From Hymenobacter actinosclerus (GTDB taxonomy: Bacteria > Bacteroidota > Bacteroidia > Cytophagales > Hymenobacteraceae), in the NCBI RefSeq assembly GCF_900111515.1, contig NZ_FOHS01000001.1, forward strand, positions 255,419 to 319,418: 64,000 bases of DNA. Reading direction: 5' to 3'. Of this stretch, positions 24,012-32,823 are shown in pieces. The position numbers and the translations under genes are program-made. The notes under the pieces are model-generated. The model saw nothing but the letters and a program-made list of their open reading frames with translations. It did not search any database and was not told the origin of the DNA. The first letter of the stretch is position 1. Every line of letters starts with the position of its first letter.

Positions 24012-24769
24012 CAAAGCGCCGCCAGCCGGCCACCGTCGACGACCAGGGTGGTGCCGTTGATGAAGCTGGCTTCGGATGAGGCCAGGAAGCAGATGGCGGC
24101 GGCCAGCTCTTCGGGCGTGCCCACCTGGCCGGTAATTTTTTCCTGGCCGCTTTTCACGTTGGGGTTGCTCCAGAGCATGGGCGTATCCACGGCGCCGGGC
24201 GCTACGGCATTTACGCGGGCGTGGGTGTGCGGTATTTCCTGGCTCAGGCCCCGCACGAAGGCATCGGTGGCGCCCTTGCTGGCGGCGTAGGGTATTACGT
24301 TGGGCGTGGTCTGGAAGGCATGCACCGAGCTGACGGCCACAATGGCGCCGCCCTTCATGTGGGGCAGGCAGAGTTGGGTGAGCCGGAACAGGGCCCGCAG
24401 GTTCACGCTCATCAGCTGGTCCCAGTCTTTGGGGTCGAGCTTGGTGATGGGGTCGAAGGTCATCATGGCGGCGTTGCTGATGAGCACATCGATGCGGCCC
24501 CATTGCTTGAGCGTGCGCTCCACGGCCCGTGTCAGTTCACTGTCTTTGCCCACGTCGCAGCGGATGAACAGGGCCTCTCCGCCGGCCTGCTCCACCAGGC
24601 TCACTGATTCTTTGCCCTCGTCGGTGTTGCGGCCGATAATGACCACGCGGCCCCCTTCGCGGCCCAGGCGCACAGCCGTGGCCCGGCCAATGCCCGAGGT
24701 GGCGCCGGTAACGAAACAAACTTTATCCTGAAAGCGGCGGGCCGCGTCGGCAATGGCAGTGGAGGGCAT
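24011..24769 (-). CDS. Short-chain dehydrogenase/reductase (SDR)
   Basis: A 252-residue classical SDR oxidoreductase. The ATG at 24769 (MPSTAIADAARRFQDK) is preferred over the longer frame because the Rossmann motif then starts near residue 18: VCFVTGATSGIGRATAV. NNAA appears as SNAAMMT, the catalytic Ser is in VAVSSVHAF, and the Tyr/Lys pair is in PYAASKGAT. The C-terminus GGRLAAL is of normal length. NADP or NAD preference and substrate cannot be told. Its upstream frame encodes a hydrophobic stretch that I judge non-coding. Confidence 0.92.
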   Translation of the reverse strand: MPSTAIADAARRFQDKVCFVTGATSGIGRATAVRLGREGGRVVIIGRNTDEGKESVSLVEQAGGEALFIRCDVGKDSELTRAVERTLKQWGRIDVLISNAAMMTFDPITKLDPKDWDQLMSVNLRALFRLTQLCLPHMKGGAIVAVSSVHAFQTTPNVIPYAASKGATDAFVRGLSQEIPHTHARVNAVAPGAVDTPMLWSNPNVKSGQEKITGQVGTPEELAAAICFLASSEASFINGTTLVVDGGRLAAL

Positions 24770-24953
24770 GAGCAGCGGGTTATAAAAAGAGTAGTACCCC
24801 AACTGGTAGCCCGGCCGGATGTTTAGGGCCGCCCAACCACCGCTGGCCAAAACAACGGCGCCAAAGGCAACTTCGGGTGGCCTTTTCACGAATACAACCG
24901 GGCAAGCCCGGGTTCGCCCGTTGGCAATTCATCCACGTTACTCTTCCATTGTT

Positions 24954-25418
24954 ATGAGCACTTCAAAAAACAACCCGGCCGGCGAGGCCGCTGCTAAGCA
25001 CGTATCGTTCACGCCCGCTCACTCCGAAGCCGGCGACACTGCCCGCGACCAGCAGCCGCAGGGCACCAGCCGTAAAGCAGACCAGGGCCAGGACGGCGCC
25101 GAAGGCGGCCTGGAAGCCCAGGCCAAGAACTGGCTCGGCCAGCAGCAGTGGCTGCAGAACATCGATGTGAACCAGCTTTCCAAGCAGGCCAAAGACCTGG
25201 GCTCGAAAGCCGTGGAGCAGGTAAACCGCCTCAGCCCGACCCAGAAAGTAGTAGGCGGCGCCCTGCTGGTAAGCGGCTTGAGCTGGCTGGCACTGCGCTC
25301 CGCCAGCAACAAAAGCCGTAGTTCCGCGGCGGCCTCCCACGATGATTCCGACAACGACGACACCTGGCAGCGCAGCAGCGAGTCGGTGTACCGGGGCCGC
25401 ACAACGAAAACCGAGTAA
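24954..25418 (+). CDS. Hypothetical protein with one hydrophobic segment
   Basis: A 154-residue protein starting at ATG 24954. It has a disordered, Gln/Gly/Ala-rich N-terminus (1-60) and an amphipathic helix (AKNWLGQQQWLQNID, then QLSKQAKDLGSKAVEQV). One membrane-spanning stretch follows (VVGGALLVSGLSWLALR, about 100-117), and the C-terminus is Ser/Asp-rich. I do not recognise it. The layout resembles small stress-associated membrane-anchored proteins, but no function can be assigned. Confidence 0.7.
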   Translation: MSTSKNNPAGEAAAKHVSFTPAHSEAGDTARDQQPQGTSRKADQGQDGAEGGLEAQAKNWLGQQQWLQNIDVNQLSKQAKDLGSKAVEQVNRLSPTQKVVGGALLVSGLSWLALRSASNKSRSSAAASHDDSDNDDTWQRSSESVYRGRTTKTE

Positions 25419-25487
25419 AAAGCAGGGGAGAAGCAACCTGCCGTAGCTAAAGCCCGCAAAGCAGCCCGCTTCTCACCCGGCCCTACG

Positions 25488-25547
25488 CCTACCAACCACA
25501 AAGCCCCTGCCGTCTGCACTGACGGCAGGGGCTTCGTGCTTGGTAGG
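25488..25547. terminator. Hairpin terminator between convergent genes
   Basis: The stem AAGCCCCTGCCGTC / GACGGCAGGGGCTT has a 4-base loop, extended by CCTACCAA / TTGGTAGG on the outside. It serves the hypothetical gene and possibly the DUF389 gene. Confidence 0.8.
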
Positions 25548-25635
25548 CTTTCCGGAGGTTACGCCCGCGCTATGGTTCAGCTTCAGCCCGCTTGAGGAAG
25601 TCCGGCAGCGTATGCCTGCATTACTACGCCACCCA

Positions 25636-27012
25636 CTACCGGGCCGGCGCAGTCTGCTCCAGCAGGCGGACACGGTGGCGGGTGCCGCTACGCAGTTTCA
25701 GCCACTGGCGCAGCCGCTGGGCTTCGGGCACCGGCAGAGGCTGGCGCGAACGAATGGCTACTACTACCAGCGTATCGGCACGGAGCGAGTCGGTGGCCGA
25801 CTGCACCACGCTGCTGGTGCCCAGCTGCTGCACCAGCGGGTGCTCAATCTGCACCTCGCGCAGCAGGGCGGAGTCGGAAGGCAGGCCGGTGGAAACCACG
25901 GTGCTGGCCACTACAATGCGCTGAATGCGCTGGGTCAGGCGGTCGTCGTAGCTGGCCAGCGTCTGCTGGCCCAGGTCGCGCACGTCTTCCAGCAGGCTGG
26001 TTCGCAGCGAAAGGGCATCGGTCGAATCGAGACGGCCCAGGCCCTGACGCACAATTAGCCTGGCGTCTTCCAAGCTGTAATCAGCCAGCCGGTTGTGCAG
26101 GGTCTGGATCTGGGGGGGCGTGAGGCGCTGGCCGGCAAACAGGATGTTGATGGTGCTGGTTTCGGGGTCGAGGCGCCGGGTGGCTACGTACGAATTGGCC
26201 AGGGTGCACTGCTCCTCGATGAAGCGCTGGGCATTGTGGGTGAACACCGTGCGCTGCACGATGCCAGCGGCCAGGTACACGCTGGGCACGGCCGTAAGCA
26301 GGGCCAGGCCCCACACCGTCAGCTGCACGCGCCGGGCGCGGGCATCATCCGTGAACGTGGCCCGCGCAATGGGCAGCAATTTCACTACCAGCAGCGTGGA
26401 AAGCACGATAAAAACGCAGTTGATGAAGTACAGGTAAAGAGCCCCCAGCATGTACTGCCACTGGGCAGTGGCCAGCCCGTAGCCGGCCGTACACAGCGGG
26501 GGCATTAGGGCGGTGGCAATGGCTACGCCGGGCAGCACGTTGCTTTTCTCGCGCCGGGTGAGGGCCACGGCCCCGGCCGCCCCGCCAAACAGGGCAATCA
26601 GCACATCCCAGGTGGTGGGCACGGTGCGGCCCAGCAGCTCGGTGCCGGCCTCGGTGAGGGGCGTGAGCCGGAAGTACATGGCCGATACCAGCAGGCTGAT
26701 AACCGTAGCCAGCAGCAGGTTGGAAAGGCCCCACTGGATAATCTCGACCCGCACTGTGGCCGCCCCGAACCCAATGCCCACGATGGGGCCCATGAGCGGC
26801 GAAATCAGCATGGCGCCAATTACCACGGCCGTCGAGTTGACGTTCAGCCCCACCGACGCCACCAGAATGGCGAACATGAGCACCCACAGGTTGGTCCCCT
26901 TGAACATGAGCCCGTCTTCCACGTCCTGCACAATGTCGGCGGGCGTGCCCATGTCCTGGGTCAGGTCGAAGCGGCGGCGCAGCCAGCGGAGCAGCACAAG
27001 CACAAAATTCAT
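25636..27012 (-). CDS. DUF389 family membrane protein
   Basis: A 458-residue protein. The N-terminal half is the DUF389 core with six to seven TM segments, including NVNSTAVVIGAMLISPLMGP followed by IVGIGFG, and GVAIATALMPPLCTAG. The second half is soluble, with a helical region and a TOPRIM-free C-terminal domain (about 240-450) that ends RVRLLEQ. DUF389 proteins are of unknown function; a transporter-like role is assumed from the fold. It is a single gene, and no exact promoter element was found upstream. Confidence 0.88.
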   Translation of the reverse strand: MNFVLVLLRWLRRRFDLTQDMGTPADIVQDVEDGLMFKGTNLWVLMFAILVASVGLNVNSTAVVIGAMLISPLMGPIVGIGFGAATVRVEIIQWGLSNLLLATVISLLVSAMYFRLTPLTEAGTELLGRTVPTTWDVLIALFGGAAGAVALTRREKSNVLPGVAIATALMPPLCTAGYGLATAQWQYMLGALYLYFINCVFIVLSTLLVVKLLPIARATFTDDARARRVQLTVWGLALLTAVPSVYLAAGIVQRTVFTHNAQRFIEEQCTLANSYVATRRLDPETSTINILFAGQRLTPPQIQTLHNRLADYSLEDARLIVRQGLGRLDSTDALSLRTSLLEDVRDLGQQTLASYDDRLTQRIQRIVVASTVVSTGLPSDSALLREVQIEHPLVQQLGTSSVVQSATDSLRADTLVVVAIRSRQPLPVPEAQRLRQWLKLRSGTRHRVRLLEQTAPAR

Positions 27013-27138
27013 GGGAGCGGGGCAAGAGGATAGAGCGGCGGCAGCGGCCCCCGAAACAGGGCCTTAGCAAGGCAGCAGCAGCGCAAAAGGGCTACCTCGC
27101 ATTTGGCCGTAAAGAAAGCATCCGGCTTCGGGCCGCCG

Positions 27139-27459
27139 CTACCGGGCTTCGCCAGCCGACTCGTCGTCGCGAAACAGCTTCATATCGGCCCAGAAAGTGC
27201 CGAAAGGTATAATGGACGCCACGAAAGCCAGCGCCGTTTTGCGCCACGACCAGCTGTAGCGCACCGCCGCTCCGATAACGAGCAGGCAGTAGAGTACGAA
27301 CAGGGCGCCGTGGGCCGTGCCAACGGCCCGTACGGCCGTCGGCTGGCCGAAAAAGTACTTCAGCGGCATGGCAATGCCCAGCAGCACCAAAAACGAAAGC
27401 CCTTCCAGAAATCCAACCAGCCGCAGACGGCCCAGCGAGGAAGCAAAAAACTGTTTCAT
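27139..27459 (-). CDS. DUF3817 family membrane protein
   Basis: A 106-residue integral membrane protein with three predicted TM segments. The family signature is RLVGFLEGLSFLVLLGIAMP followed by LKYF. The ATG at 27459 is chosen since the -7 element at 27502-27509 rules out the longer frame. The family is common in Actinobacteria and Bacteroidota and has no known activity. Confidence 0.9.
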   Translation of the reverse strand: MKQFFASSLGRLRLVGFLEGLSFLVLLGIAMPLKYFFGQPTAVRAVGTAHGALFVLYCLLVIGAAVRYSWSWRKTALAFVASIIPFGTFWADMKLFRDDESAGEAR

Positions 27460-27501
27460 AAGCACAACGAACGGAGGCCGCAGAAAACGGCCGCTCGGGT
27501 G

Positions 27502-27509
27502 CAAAGGTA
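27502..27509 (-). promoter_or_regulatory. -7 promoter element of the DUF3817 gene
   Basis: TACCTTTG on the minus strand is an exact match, 42 bases before the ATG. Confidence 0.6.
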
Positions 27510-27579
27510 CGCCGGCGGCCTCGTCCTCACCTGCTGCGGCCTTTTTGGCCGGCTCCCGGGCGTTCTGCCCGAACGCACC

Positions 27580-27613
27580 AACGGCGGCAGCTTCCGAAGA
27601 AACTGCCGCCGTT
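27580..27613 (-). terminator. Hairpin after the T9SS metalloprotease gene
   Basis: AACGGCGGCAG and CTGCCGCCGTT form a perfect 11-bp stem downstream of the stop codon at 27642. No T-run follows, so its terminator role is less certain. Confidence 0.5.
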
Positions 27614-27641
27614 GCGCGCATCAGCATCGGTCAGGGCCCGG

Positions 27642-29930
27642 TTACTGCTTCACGAACCGCTCGTGGAAGGTTTTCTGACCATCGGAGACGGTGAGCAGAT
27701 AGACGCCACTGGCCAGGTTGGCCACGTCCAGCTGACCGTTTTCGAAGCGGGCATTGGCCACGTTGGCGCCGCGCAGATCGGTAACCGAAGCCGATACCAC
27801 CGGGGCCTTACCGGCCAGCACGATATTGAGCACGCTGGCCGTTGGGTTCGGATACAGTGTCAGGGCCTTATCGAAGTTGCCGTCGCCCACCGAGGCGCTC
27901 TGGGCCGCTACGTAGGTCTCGGTGCCGGCCGCTACGCCCGCGCCTTCGGTGATGGTAACCGAGTAATCCTCGGTTTCGCCGTAGCTGTAGTTGCCGCAAC
28001 TGGTGGTGGCGGCATTGTCGCTCATGGTTACGCGCAGGCGGGTTTTACCGGTTTTGGCTGAAGACGGTACCGTAAAGGTGGCCGACAGCGTACCGGCACT
28101 CGACGAAGAGCCCGACACCACCGTCTCGCCGGCATCGGTGAAGTCGCCGTCCTGGTTGTAGTCGATGTACACGCGCCAGTTCTCGGAGTAGGCCGTCGAG
28201 GCGAAGGCCGCCGAAATGTTAATCGTCTGCGACGAGCCGGCTGCAATGTTGGTATTGAGCGCGGTACCGTCGTAGTAGCCGCCGTCTTTGCCCGAGGTGC
28301 GGTTGATGGAGCCCAGCTTCACCAAGTCAATCCACTCGTAGCTCACGTTGCTGCCCTTGCTGGCGCAGTACGTAACGACCACCGGCGGATTGGTGGGCGG
28401 CGTGGGTGGGGTAGGCGGCGTTGGCGGCGTGGTGCCGCCGGTCGGGGCCGTACCGCTAACCGTGAACGAGCCTATCGAGCCGTAATCAGAGTAGCCATCG
28501 GTTGCGGGGTTGGCTGAGCCGGTGCCATCCACCTGCACAAAGTAGGTGCCGGCCCCCAGCGTGGTGCTGACCGTCGCGTTGAGGCTGCCGCTGGTATCAA
28601 AGGTGCCCACCACGCCGCCGGCGCTGTCGAGCAGCCGCACTATCACATCGAGGTTGCCGTAGCGGGCCACGGTGTTCACGTTGAAGCTGACCGCGCCGCC
28701 GCTGGTCGTGAAGCTGAAGTAGTCCTGGTCGTCGGTGCGCTCGATGAGGCCGTTGCCGGTCAGGGCGTTGCCGTTGCGGGCCAGGGGCGTGGCGGCCCCG
28801 GTCGAGTTGCCGTGGTCGTCGGCGCGGTAGCCTACGTTGTAGGTCGAGCTGCTGATGATGGCCAGATCGTCCTCCTTGTTGTTGGCGCTATTGTATTCGC
28901 CCTTGCTCCACTGCGTAACCGGCTTGTAGTAGCCCACGCCCATAATCGGGGCCCAGGTGCCCTGGCCCTGGTAGTAGCCTTCGCTGGGGCTGGTGCGGCC
29001 GTCGTGGCTCAGGCCCAGCGTGTGGCCCACCTCGTGCGAGGCCGCCTCACCCCCCGACTTGGGGTCGCTCATGAACACCCAGCAGGGCGTGTCGTTGTTG
29101 TAGCGGAACGACGTCACGTAGGCCACGCCGCCGGCGCCGGGGGCTGCCGTAGTGGTGGGCGTCACAATCACGCGCATGCGCATGTTCTTGGGGTAGGCGT
29201 TGAACACGGCCTCGTCGGTGGTCACGTTCATATCGAACGGCCGGAAATCCTCGCTCACCAGCTCCCAGAACGCCTGCACCTTGGCCGCGTCGTTCTGAAT
29301 GCCCGAAGGCGCGGCGTCAATCGGGTTGCCGTTGTTCCAGGGCGTGCCCGATACGTACTGCCCGTCGAGGTCGATGTAAATGCAGCCCTTGGCGCCGGGC
29401 AGGCTCTGCAGCGAGGCAATGGCGGCCGCCGTTGCGGTGCCGCGGTTGGCCGCGGCCGGCTCGGGCGCCTGGTAACCCACGGGCTTATCGTAGTCGATGC
29501 AGATTACCTGGTTGATGTCAACTTCCTGTACCTGGGCATTGCCCTGGGCGTCGGTCGAGTAGCGGTAGGCCCGCTTGGCATCGCGCAGCACAATGTTGCC
29601 CTCCACCTGATTACCTTCTACCCGCAGAAAAAACGACGAGTTGGGCACGCCGGCCAGCTCGCCGATGAGGTATTCGCCGGTCGAGGCCAGGTCTTCGCGG
29701 TAGTTCACCTGGCCGGTGAAGTCCTTGTTGGCGGCCACCCGCAGCGAAACGGTGGGCTTGGGCTGGCGGCGGGCCAGGTCGGAGGCCACTTCCATTTCGA
29801 GCTGCCGGGCCAGGTTTTGTGGGCTCCCCAGCGAGTAGGTGGGGCCAGCGGGCCGGTTTTGGGCGGGGGCCGGTGTGGCGGCGGCGGACAGTAGGGCCAC
29901 ACCGAGCCCGTAGGCATAAAGCTTGTTCAT
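27642..29930 (-). CDS. Secreted zinc metalloprotease with GEVED and T9SS sorting domains
   Basis: A 762-residue exported protein. It has a signal peptide (MNKLYAYGLGVALLSAAATP) and a propeptide-like region to about 165. A metzincin-type catalytic domain carries ASHEVGHTLGLSHD (about 320) followed by a met-turn-like PIMGVGYY. A pre-peptidase C-terminal beta domain follows (about 395-500), then a Thr/Pro linker, a GEVED domain (YIDYNQDGDFTDAGE to YGETEDYSVTI), and a type A T9SS sorting signal (LTLYPNPTASVLNIVL to the final FVKQ). It should be secreted and released or surface-anchored by T9SS, degrading extracellular protein. The start is at 29930 because the promoter is further upstream. Confidence 0.93.
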   Translation of the reverse strand: MNKLYAYGLGVALLSAAATPAPAQNRPAGPTYSLGSPQNLARQLEMEVASDLARRQPKPTVSLRVAANKDFTGQVNYREDLASTGEYLIGELAGVPNSSFFLRVEGNQVEGNIVLRDAKRAYRYSTDAQGNAQVQEVDINQVICIDYDKPVGYQAPEPAAANRGTATAAAIASLQSLPGAKGCIYIDLDGQYVSGTPWNNGNPIDAAPSGIQNDAAKVQAFWELVSEDFRPFDMNVTTDEAVFNAYPKNMRMRVIVTPTTTAAPGAGGVAYVTSFRYNNDTPCWVFMSDPKSGGEAASHEVGHTLGLSHDGRTSPSEGYYQGQGTWAPIMGVGYYKPVTQWSKGEYNSANNKEDDLAIISSSTYNVGYRADDHGNSTGAATPLARNGNALTGNGLIERTDDQDYFSFTTSGGAVSFNVNTVARYGNLDVIVRLLDSAGGVVGTFDTSGSLNATVSTTLGAGTYFVQVDGTGSANPATDGYSDYGSIGSFTVSGTAPTGGTTPPTPPTPPTPPTNPPVVVTYCASKGSNVSYEWIDLVKLGSINRTSGKDGGYYDGTALNTNIAAGSSQTINISAAFASTAYSENWRVYIDYNQDGDFTDAGETVVSGSSSSAGTLSATFTVPSSAKTGKTRLRVTMSDNAATTSCGNYSYGETEDYSVTITEGAGVAAGTETYVAAQSASVGDGNFDKALTLYPNPTASVLNIVLAGKAPVVSASVTDLRGANVANARFENGQLDVANLASGVYLLTVSDGQKTFHERFVKQ

Positions 29931-30003
29931 GGAAAAGAAGGTTGGTTGTGGAAAAGAGAGGGCAAACAAGCGCCGCAGCTGGATGACCTGTTGCGCTATC
30001 CGG

Positions 30004-30011
30004 CAAATGTA
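30004..30011 (-). promoter_or_regulatory. -7 promoter element of the T9SS metalloprotease gene
   Basis: TACATTTG on the minus strand is an exact match, 73 bases before the ATG. The sequence further upstream (30012-30240) is AT-rich. Confidence 0.55.
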
Positions 30012-30243
30012 TTATTAATCAGGAAACGGCCGCTATATTTATTTCTCATATATAGGTTTGATCCATAGGTTCTTGGCCGTGCTGTCAAAGGGGTGATCTG
30101 CAGCCAGCTGTTCAAAAAAGCCAATTCGGACCCTGGCGGCGCTATCGGCCCGGACCGGCAGGATAAATTGTCTTTATTCCGGAAGCCATAATTATATTCA
30201 GTTGGCCGGTTCCCCGCACCCCGCGGCCAACTGGCCCTGAATG

Positions 30244-30281
30244 GCAGCGGCGACTACCCCTTTCGGAGTAGTCGCCGCTGC
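30244..30281. terminator. Hairpin after the cold-shock gene
   Basis: GCAGCGGCGACTAC and GTAGTCGCCGCTGC pair perfectly (14 bp) around a 10-base loop, 24 bases beyond the stop codon at 30305. Confidence 0.7.
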
Positions 30282-30304
30282 TGGCATTGCCGGAAACCGG
30301 GGTA

Positions 30305-30772
30305 TTAACCCGCTACCGCCATTTTTACGTTGAAGGCGCTCGGGCCTTTCTGGCCCATCTCTACCTCAAAGGTCACCTTGTCGTTTTCCTTGATGGTGAG
30401 GCTGCCCAGATTGTTGGCGTGCACAAATACGCTCTGCTGCGTAGCCGAGTCCTTGATGAAGCCGTAGCCTTTCGAGTCGTTGAAGAAGGTAACCGAGCCG
30501 GTCCGCACCGGATCTTCTTCCTCCATGTCTTCCTGCCGGATAGCACCAATGCGGATGCTTTCGAGCGGAATCTCCTTCTTCTTCTTGGTCGGATCCGGGG
30601 GAGTGTCCACGATGTTGCCGTTCTCGTCAACATAAGCGAGCATCTCCTCGAGACCCTGGCCTTTGCTGGAGTTGGCTAAGCGCTCCTCCTTCTTCTCCGC
30701 CTTTTCCTGGCGCTTCTTCAGTCGTTTCTTCTCGTTCTCCCTTTTGCCGAAGGTGGCCTGTGATCTACCCAT
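30305..30772 (-). CDS. Cold-shock-domain protein with basic N-terminal extension
   Basis: A 155-residue RNA-binding protein. The CSD occupies about 88-155 and has RNP1 KGYGFIKD and RNP2 SVFVHANNL. The N-terminal 40 residues are a Lys/Glu-rich coiled-coil-like stretch (GKRENEKKRLKKRQEKAEKK). This extension is common in Bacteroidota and distinguishes the protein from single-domain CspA. The ATG at 30772 (MGRSQATFG) is the normal start. About 100 untranslated bases may precede it, because the nearest -7-like element (GAACTTTG, one mismatch) lies near 30865. Confidence 0.92.
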   Translation of the reverse strand: MGRSQATFGKRENEKKRLKKRQEKAEKKEERLANSSKGQGLEEMLAYVDENGNIVDTPPDPTKKKKEIPLESIRIGAIRQEDMEEEDPVRTGSVTFFNDSKGYGFIKDSATQQSVFVHANNLGSLTIKENDKVTFEVEMGQKGPSAFNVKMAVAG

Positions 30773-31134
30773 ATAATGTGTTCGATTGATGTCAGATTCG
30801 CCCCTGCGAAGCAGGAGCTGTGATGATAAAAAAAGCCGCTTACCTGGTTGAAACAGCCCATAATCTAGCAAAGTTCCTATATTGAACTCTGCCGGAAGGG
30901 CACGGGTACAGCGGGGCCGGAAGCCAGGGGCGCCGCGTTGCAGGAAGGCTGAGGGGCGCGGAACAAACCAGCGCGGCCGGGGCTAAGCAATAGCGGCAGG
31001 GGTAAAGTTACGCCATAATTCCGGCAAAAAGAACACCCCGCGGCTATATTGCAGGCGAGGACGGCCGCCACCCGCCCGCGCCCGAACGTGCCCCGGCAGC
31101 GCCCGTCGCGGCAACAACGGGCGGCGTGGTAAGG

Positions 31135-31755
31135 CTAGGCCGACAGGGCCTGGACGGTCACCGGCGCCAGCACCAGGGCTACCACATCGGCTACTTCGCG
31201 CACTTCGCCCGGCACCATATCGGCCAGCACCACCCCGCCAATGCGGACGCGCACCAGCCGGAGTGTAGGAAAGCCCACGGCGGCCGTCATTTTGCGCACC
31301 TGGCGGTTTTTGCCCTCGGTAACCGCAATGCTCACCCAGCTGGTGGGGCCGTGGCGGTCGTCGCGGATTTTGCGGGGGCGGGGCGGCAAATCGGGGGCGC
31401 CGGGCAGGCGGTGGGCAGCGCCGGGCAGCGTCTGGTAGGGCTGGTGCTCCACGCTGATTTCGACGCCGGTGCGCAGGCGGGCCAGGGCCTCATCGGTGAT
31501 GCTACCGTCGAGCTGGGCGTAGTATTCCTTCTCCACATCCTTGCGGCGGATTCGCTCACTCGCCAGCCCGTCGGTGGTGAGCAGCAGCAGCCCCTCGCTG
31601 TGCTCGTCGAGGCGGCCAATGGCCATGGTGCCCGCCGGGAAGTCGTGCAATTCGCCCAGAAACCGCTTTTTCCGGGCTTCCCGGGCGTCTTCACTCCGGA
31701 ACTGGCTCAGGTAACCGAAGGGCTTGTACAGCAGAAAGTGGCGGGGTTCAGTCAT
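31135..31755 (-). CDS. RsuA/RluE-type pseudouridine synthase
   Basis: A 206-residue rRNA-modifying enzyme that isomerises uridine. The catalytic Asp is in GRLDEHSEGLLLLTTDG (about residue 50). FLLYKPFGYLSQF at the N-terminus and GKNRQVRKMTAAVGFPTLRL near 165 are family signatures. There is no S4 domain, and with the YLSQF start it is most like the RluE branch that modifies 23S rRNA; the exact site is inferred only. The -7 element ends 6 bases before the ATG, so the mRNA may be leaderless. A much longer upstream frame is rejected for that reason. Confidence 0.93.
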   Translation of the reverse strand: MTEPRHFLLYKPFGYLSQFRSEDAREARKKRFLGELHDFPAGTMAIGRLDEHSEGLLLLTTDGLASERIRRKDVEKEYYAQLDGSITDEALARLRTGVEISVEHQPYQTLPGAAHRLPGAPDLPPRPRKIRDDRHGPTSWVSIAVTEGKNRQVRKMTAAVGFPTLRLVRVRIGGVVLADMVPGEVREVADVVALVLAPVTVQALSA

Positions 31756-31761
31756 GGCTGG

Positions 31762-31769
31762 CAAAGGTA
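31762..31769 (-). promoter_or_regulatory. -7 element of a probably leaderless gene
   Basis: TACCTTTG on the minus strand is an exact match and ends 6 bases before the ATG at 31755, so transcription should start at or next to the start codon. Confidence 0.6.
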
Positions 31770-31886
31770 CGATACGGGGCCGCCCACGGGGCCCGGACTG
31801 CGGCCAACCGCCAACTCTTCCCAACGCTTCGGGCAAATCGACCAGGCAGGATAGCGCTTCCCACCAAGGCAAACAGCGGCCGGAAA

Positions 31887-31937
31887 GCACCCTCCGCAGG
31901 TGCCCGCAGACTTGCTGCGGGCACCTGCGGAGGGTGC
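31887..31937. repeat. Perfect 23-bp stem with 5-base loop
   Basis: 31887-31909 and 31915-31937 are exact inverted copies (GCACCCTCCGCAGGTGCC core). It lies between the upstream region of the pseudouridine synthase gene and the stop of the GIN-domain gene, so it probably terminates the latter. Confidence 0.8.
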
Positions 31938-31956
31938 CGGAAACCTGCCTGTCGCC

Positions 31957-32613
31957 TTATTGGGGGCGGGTTTTGTTGTGAATGTCGCTGGAGCCCGAGG
32001 CGCGGGAGGTGAGCTGTACGGCCGCCACGTAGGCGTCGGAAGAGCCGCTGGCCTGCACGTCGGCCTGCTGGCTTTGCAGGTTGCTGGCGTGGTAGTCGCT
32101 GCTGCCGCTAAGGCGGATTTGCTGCCGGTCGGCGCGGCCCGTCAGCTTGATATCGGAGGCGCCGCTGGCCGTTACCGTTAGCTGCCGGGTGTTGAGGCCC
32201 AGCGTTACATCGGAGGCGCCGCTGGCCTCGATGCTGAAGTTGTCGGCCTCGAAGGTGGAGGTGCTTTTGATATCGGACGCGCCGCTGGCCTGCAGGCCGG
32301 TCAGGCGCGGGCAGGTCACGTACACGGTCACCTTTTTTTGGTTGAACAGGCTCGCCGGGGCGTCTTTGGCGCGGTAAATCACAAGCACCCCGTCCGCTAC
32401 TTCGGTTTTGATGTAGCGCTCCAGTTCGGCGTCGGTTACCACTTTCACGCTGGTGGCCGCCCCCTGCGTCAGCACCACGTCGCAGGCGCTGCTGGCCCGT
32501 AGCTTGTCGAAGCTGCCCACCGGGCGCAGCTGTTGCGCCCAGCTGCTGCCGGCGCTTAAAAGGCCCAACAGCACCGTGGCGGCCAGTTTTTGTAAAAGGG
32601 ATGGGGTAGGCAT
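31957..32613 (-). CDS. GIN-domain (DUF2807) exported protein
   Basis: A 218-residue protein with a signal peptide (to about residue 26, SSWAQ). The rest is one putative auto-transporter adhesin head GIN domain, a right-handed beta-solenoid. The turns are marked by recurring ASGASD motifs (four copies, about 108-160) and then SGSSD (three copies) in the C-terminal half. The polypeptide opens with FDKLRASSACDVVLTQG, as in most members. Such proteins are abundant in Bacteroidota and have no proven role; cell-surface or periplasmic location is expected. Confidence 0.9.
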   Translation of the reverse strand: MPTPSLLQKLAATVLLGLLSAGSSWAQQLRPVGSFDKLRASSACDVVLTQGAATSVKVVTDAELERYIKTEVADGVLVIYRAKDAPASLFNQKKVTVYVTCPRLTGLQASGASDIKSTSTFEADNFSIEASGASDVTLGLNTRQLTVTASGASDIKLTGRADRQQIRLSGSSDYHASNLQSQQADVQASGSSDAYVAAVQLTSRASGSSDIHNKTRPQ

Positions 32614-32823
32614 GGCAGTAGAAAGTAAGGGGTTGAAGGTAAGACAGCTAGCGGAATAGATGCGGCGCCCGGCCGAAGGGTTGCCCGGCCCGCGGCCGCG
32701 GTTCGGAATAGTTGGCAGGCGCGCGTCCCGATAACCCGGACGCGGCTGCCGCCGTATCAGGCCCCAGTATAGCTACTGGCCTATATCCGGCCGCGTAGTT
32801 TCTTTCACCTGACCCTTTTTATC

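Noticed and set aside
31887..31937. Perfect 23-bp stem as a member of palindrome family A or B
   Set aside because: It shares no core sequence with either family and has a single copy in the window, so it is recorded only as a dyad or terminator.
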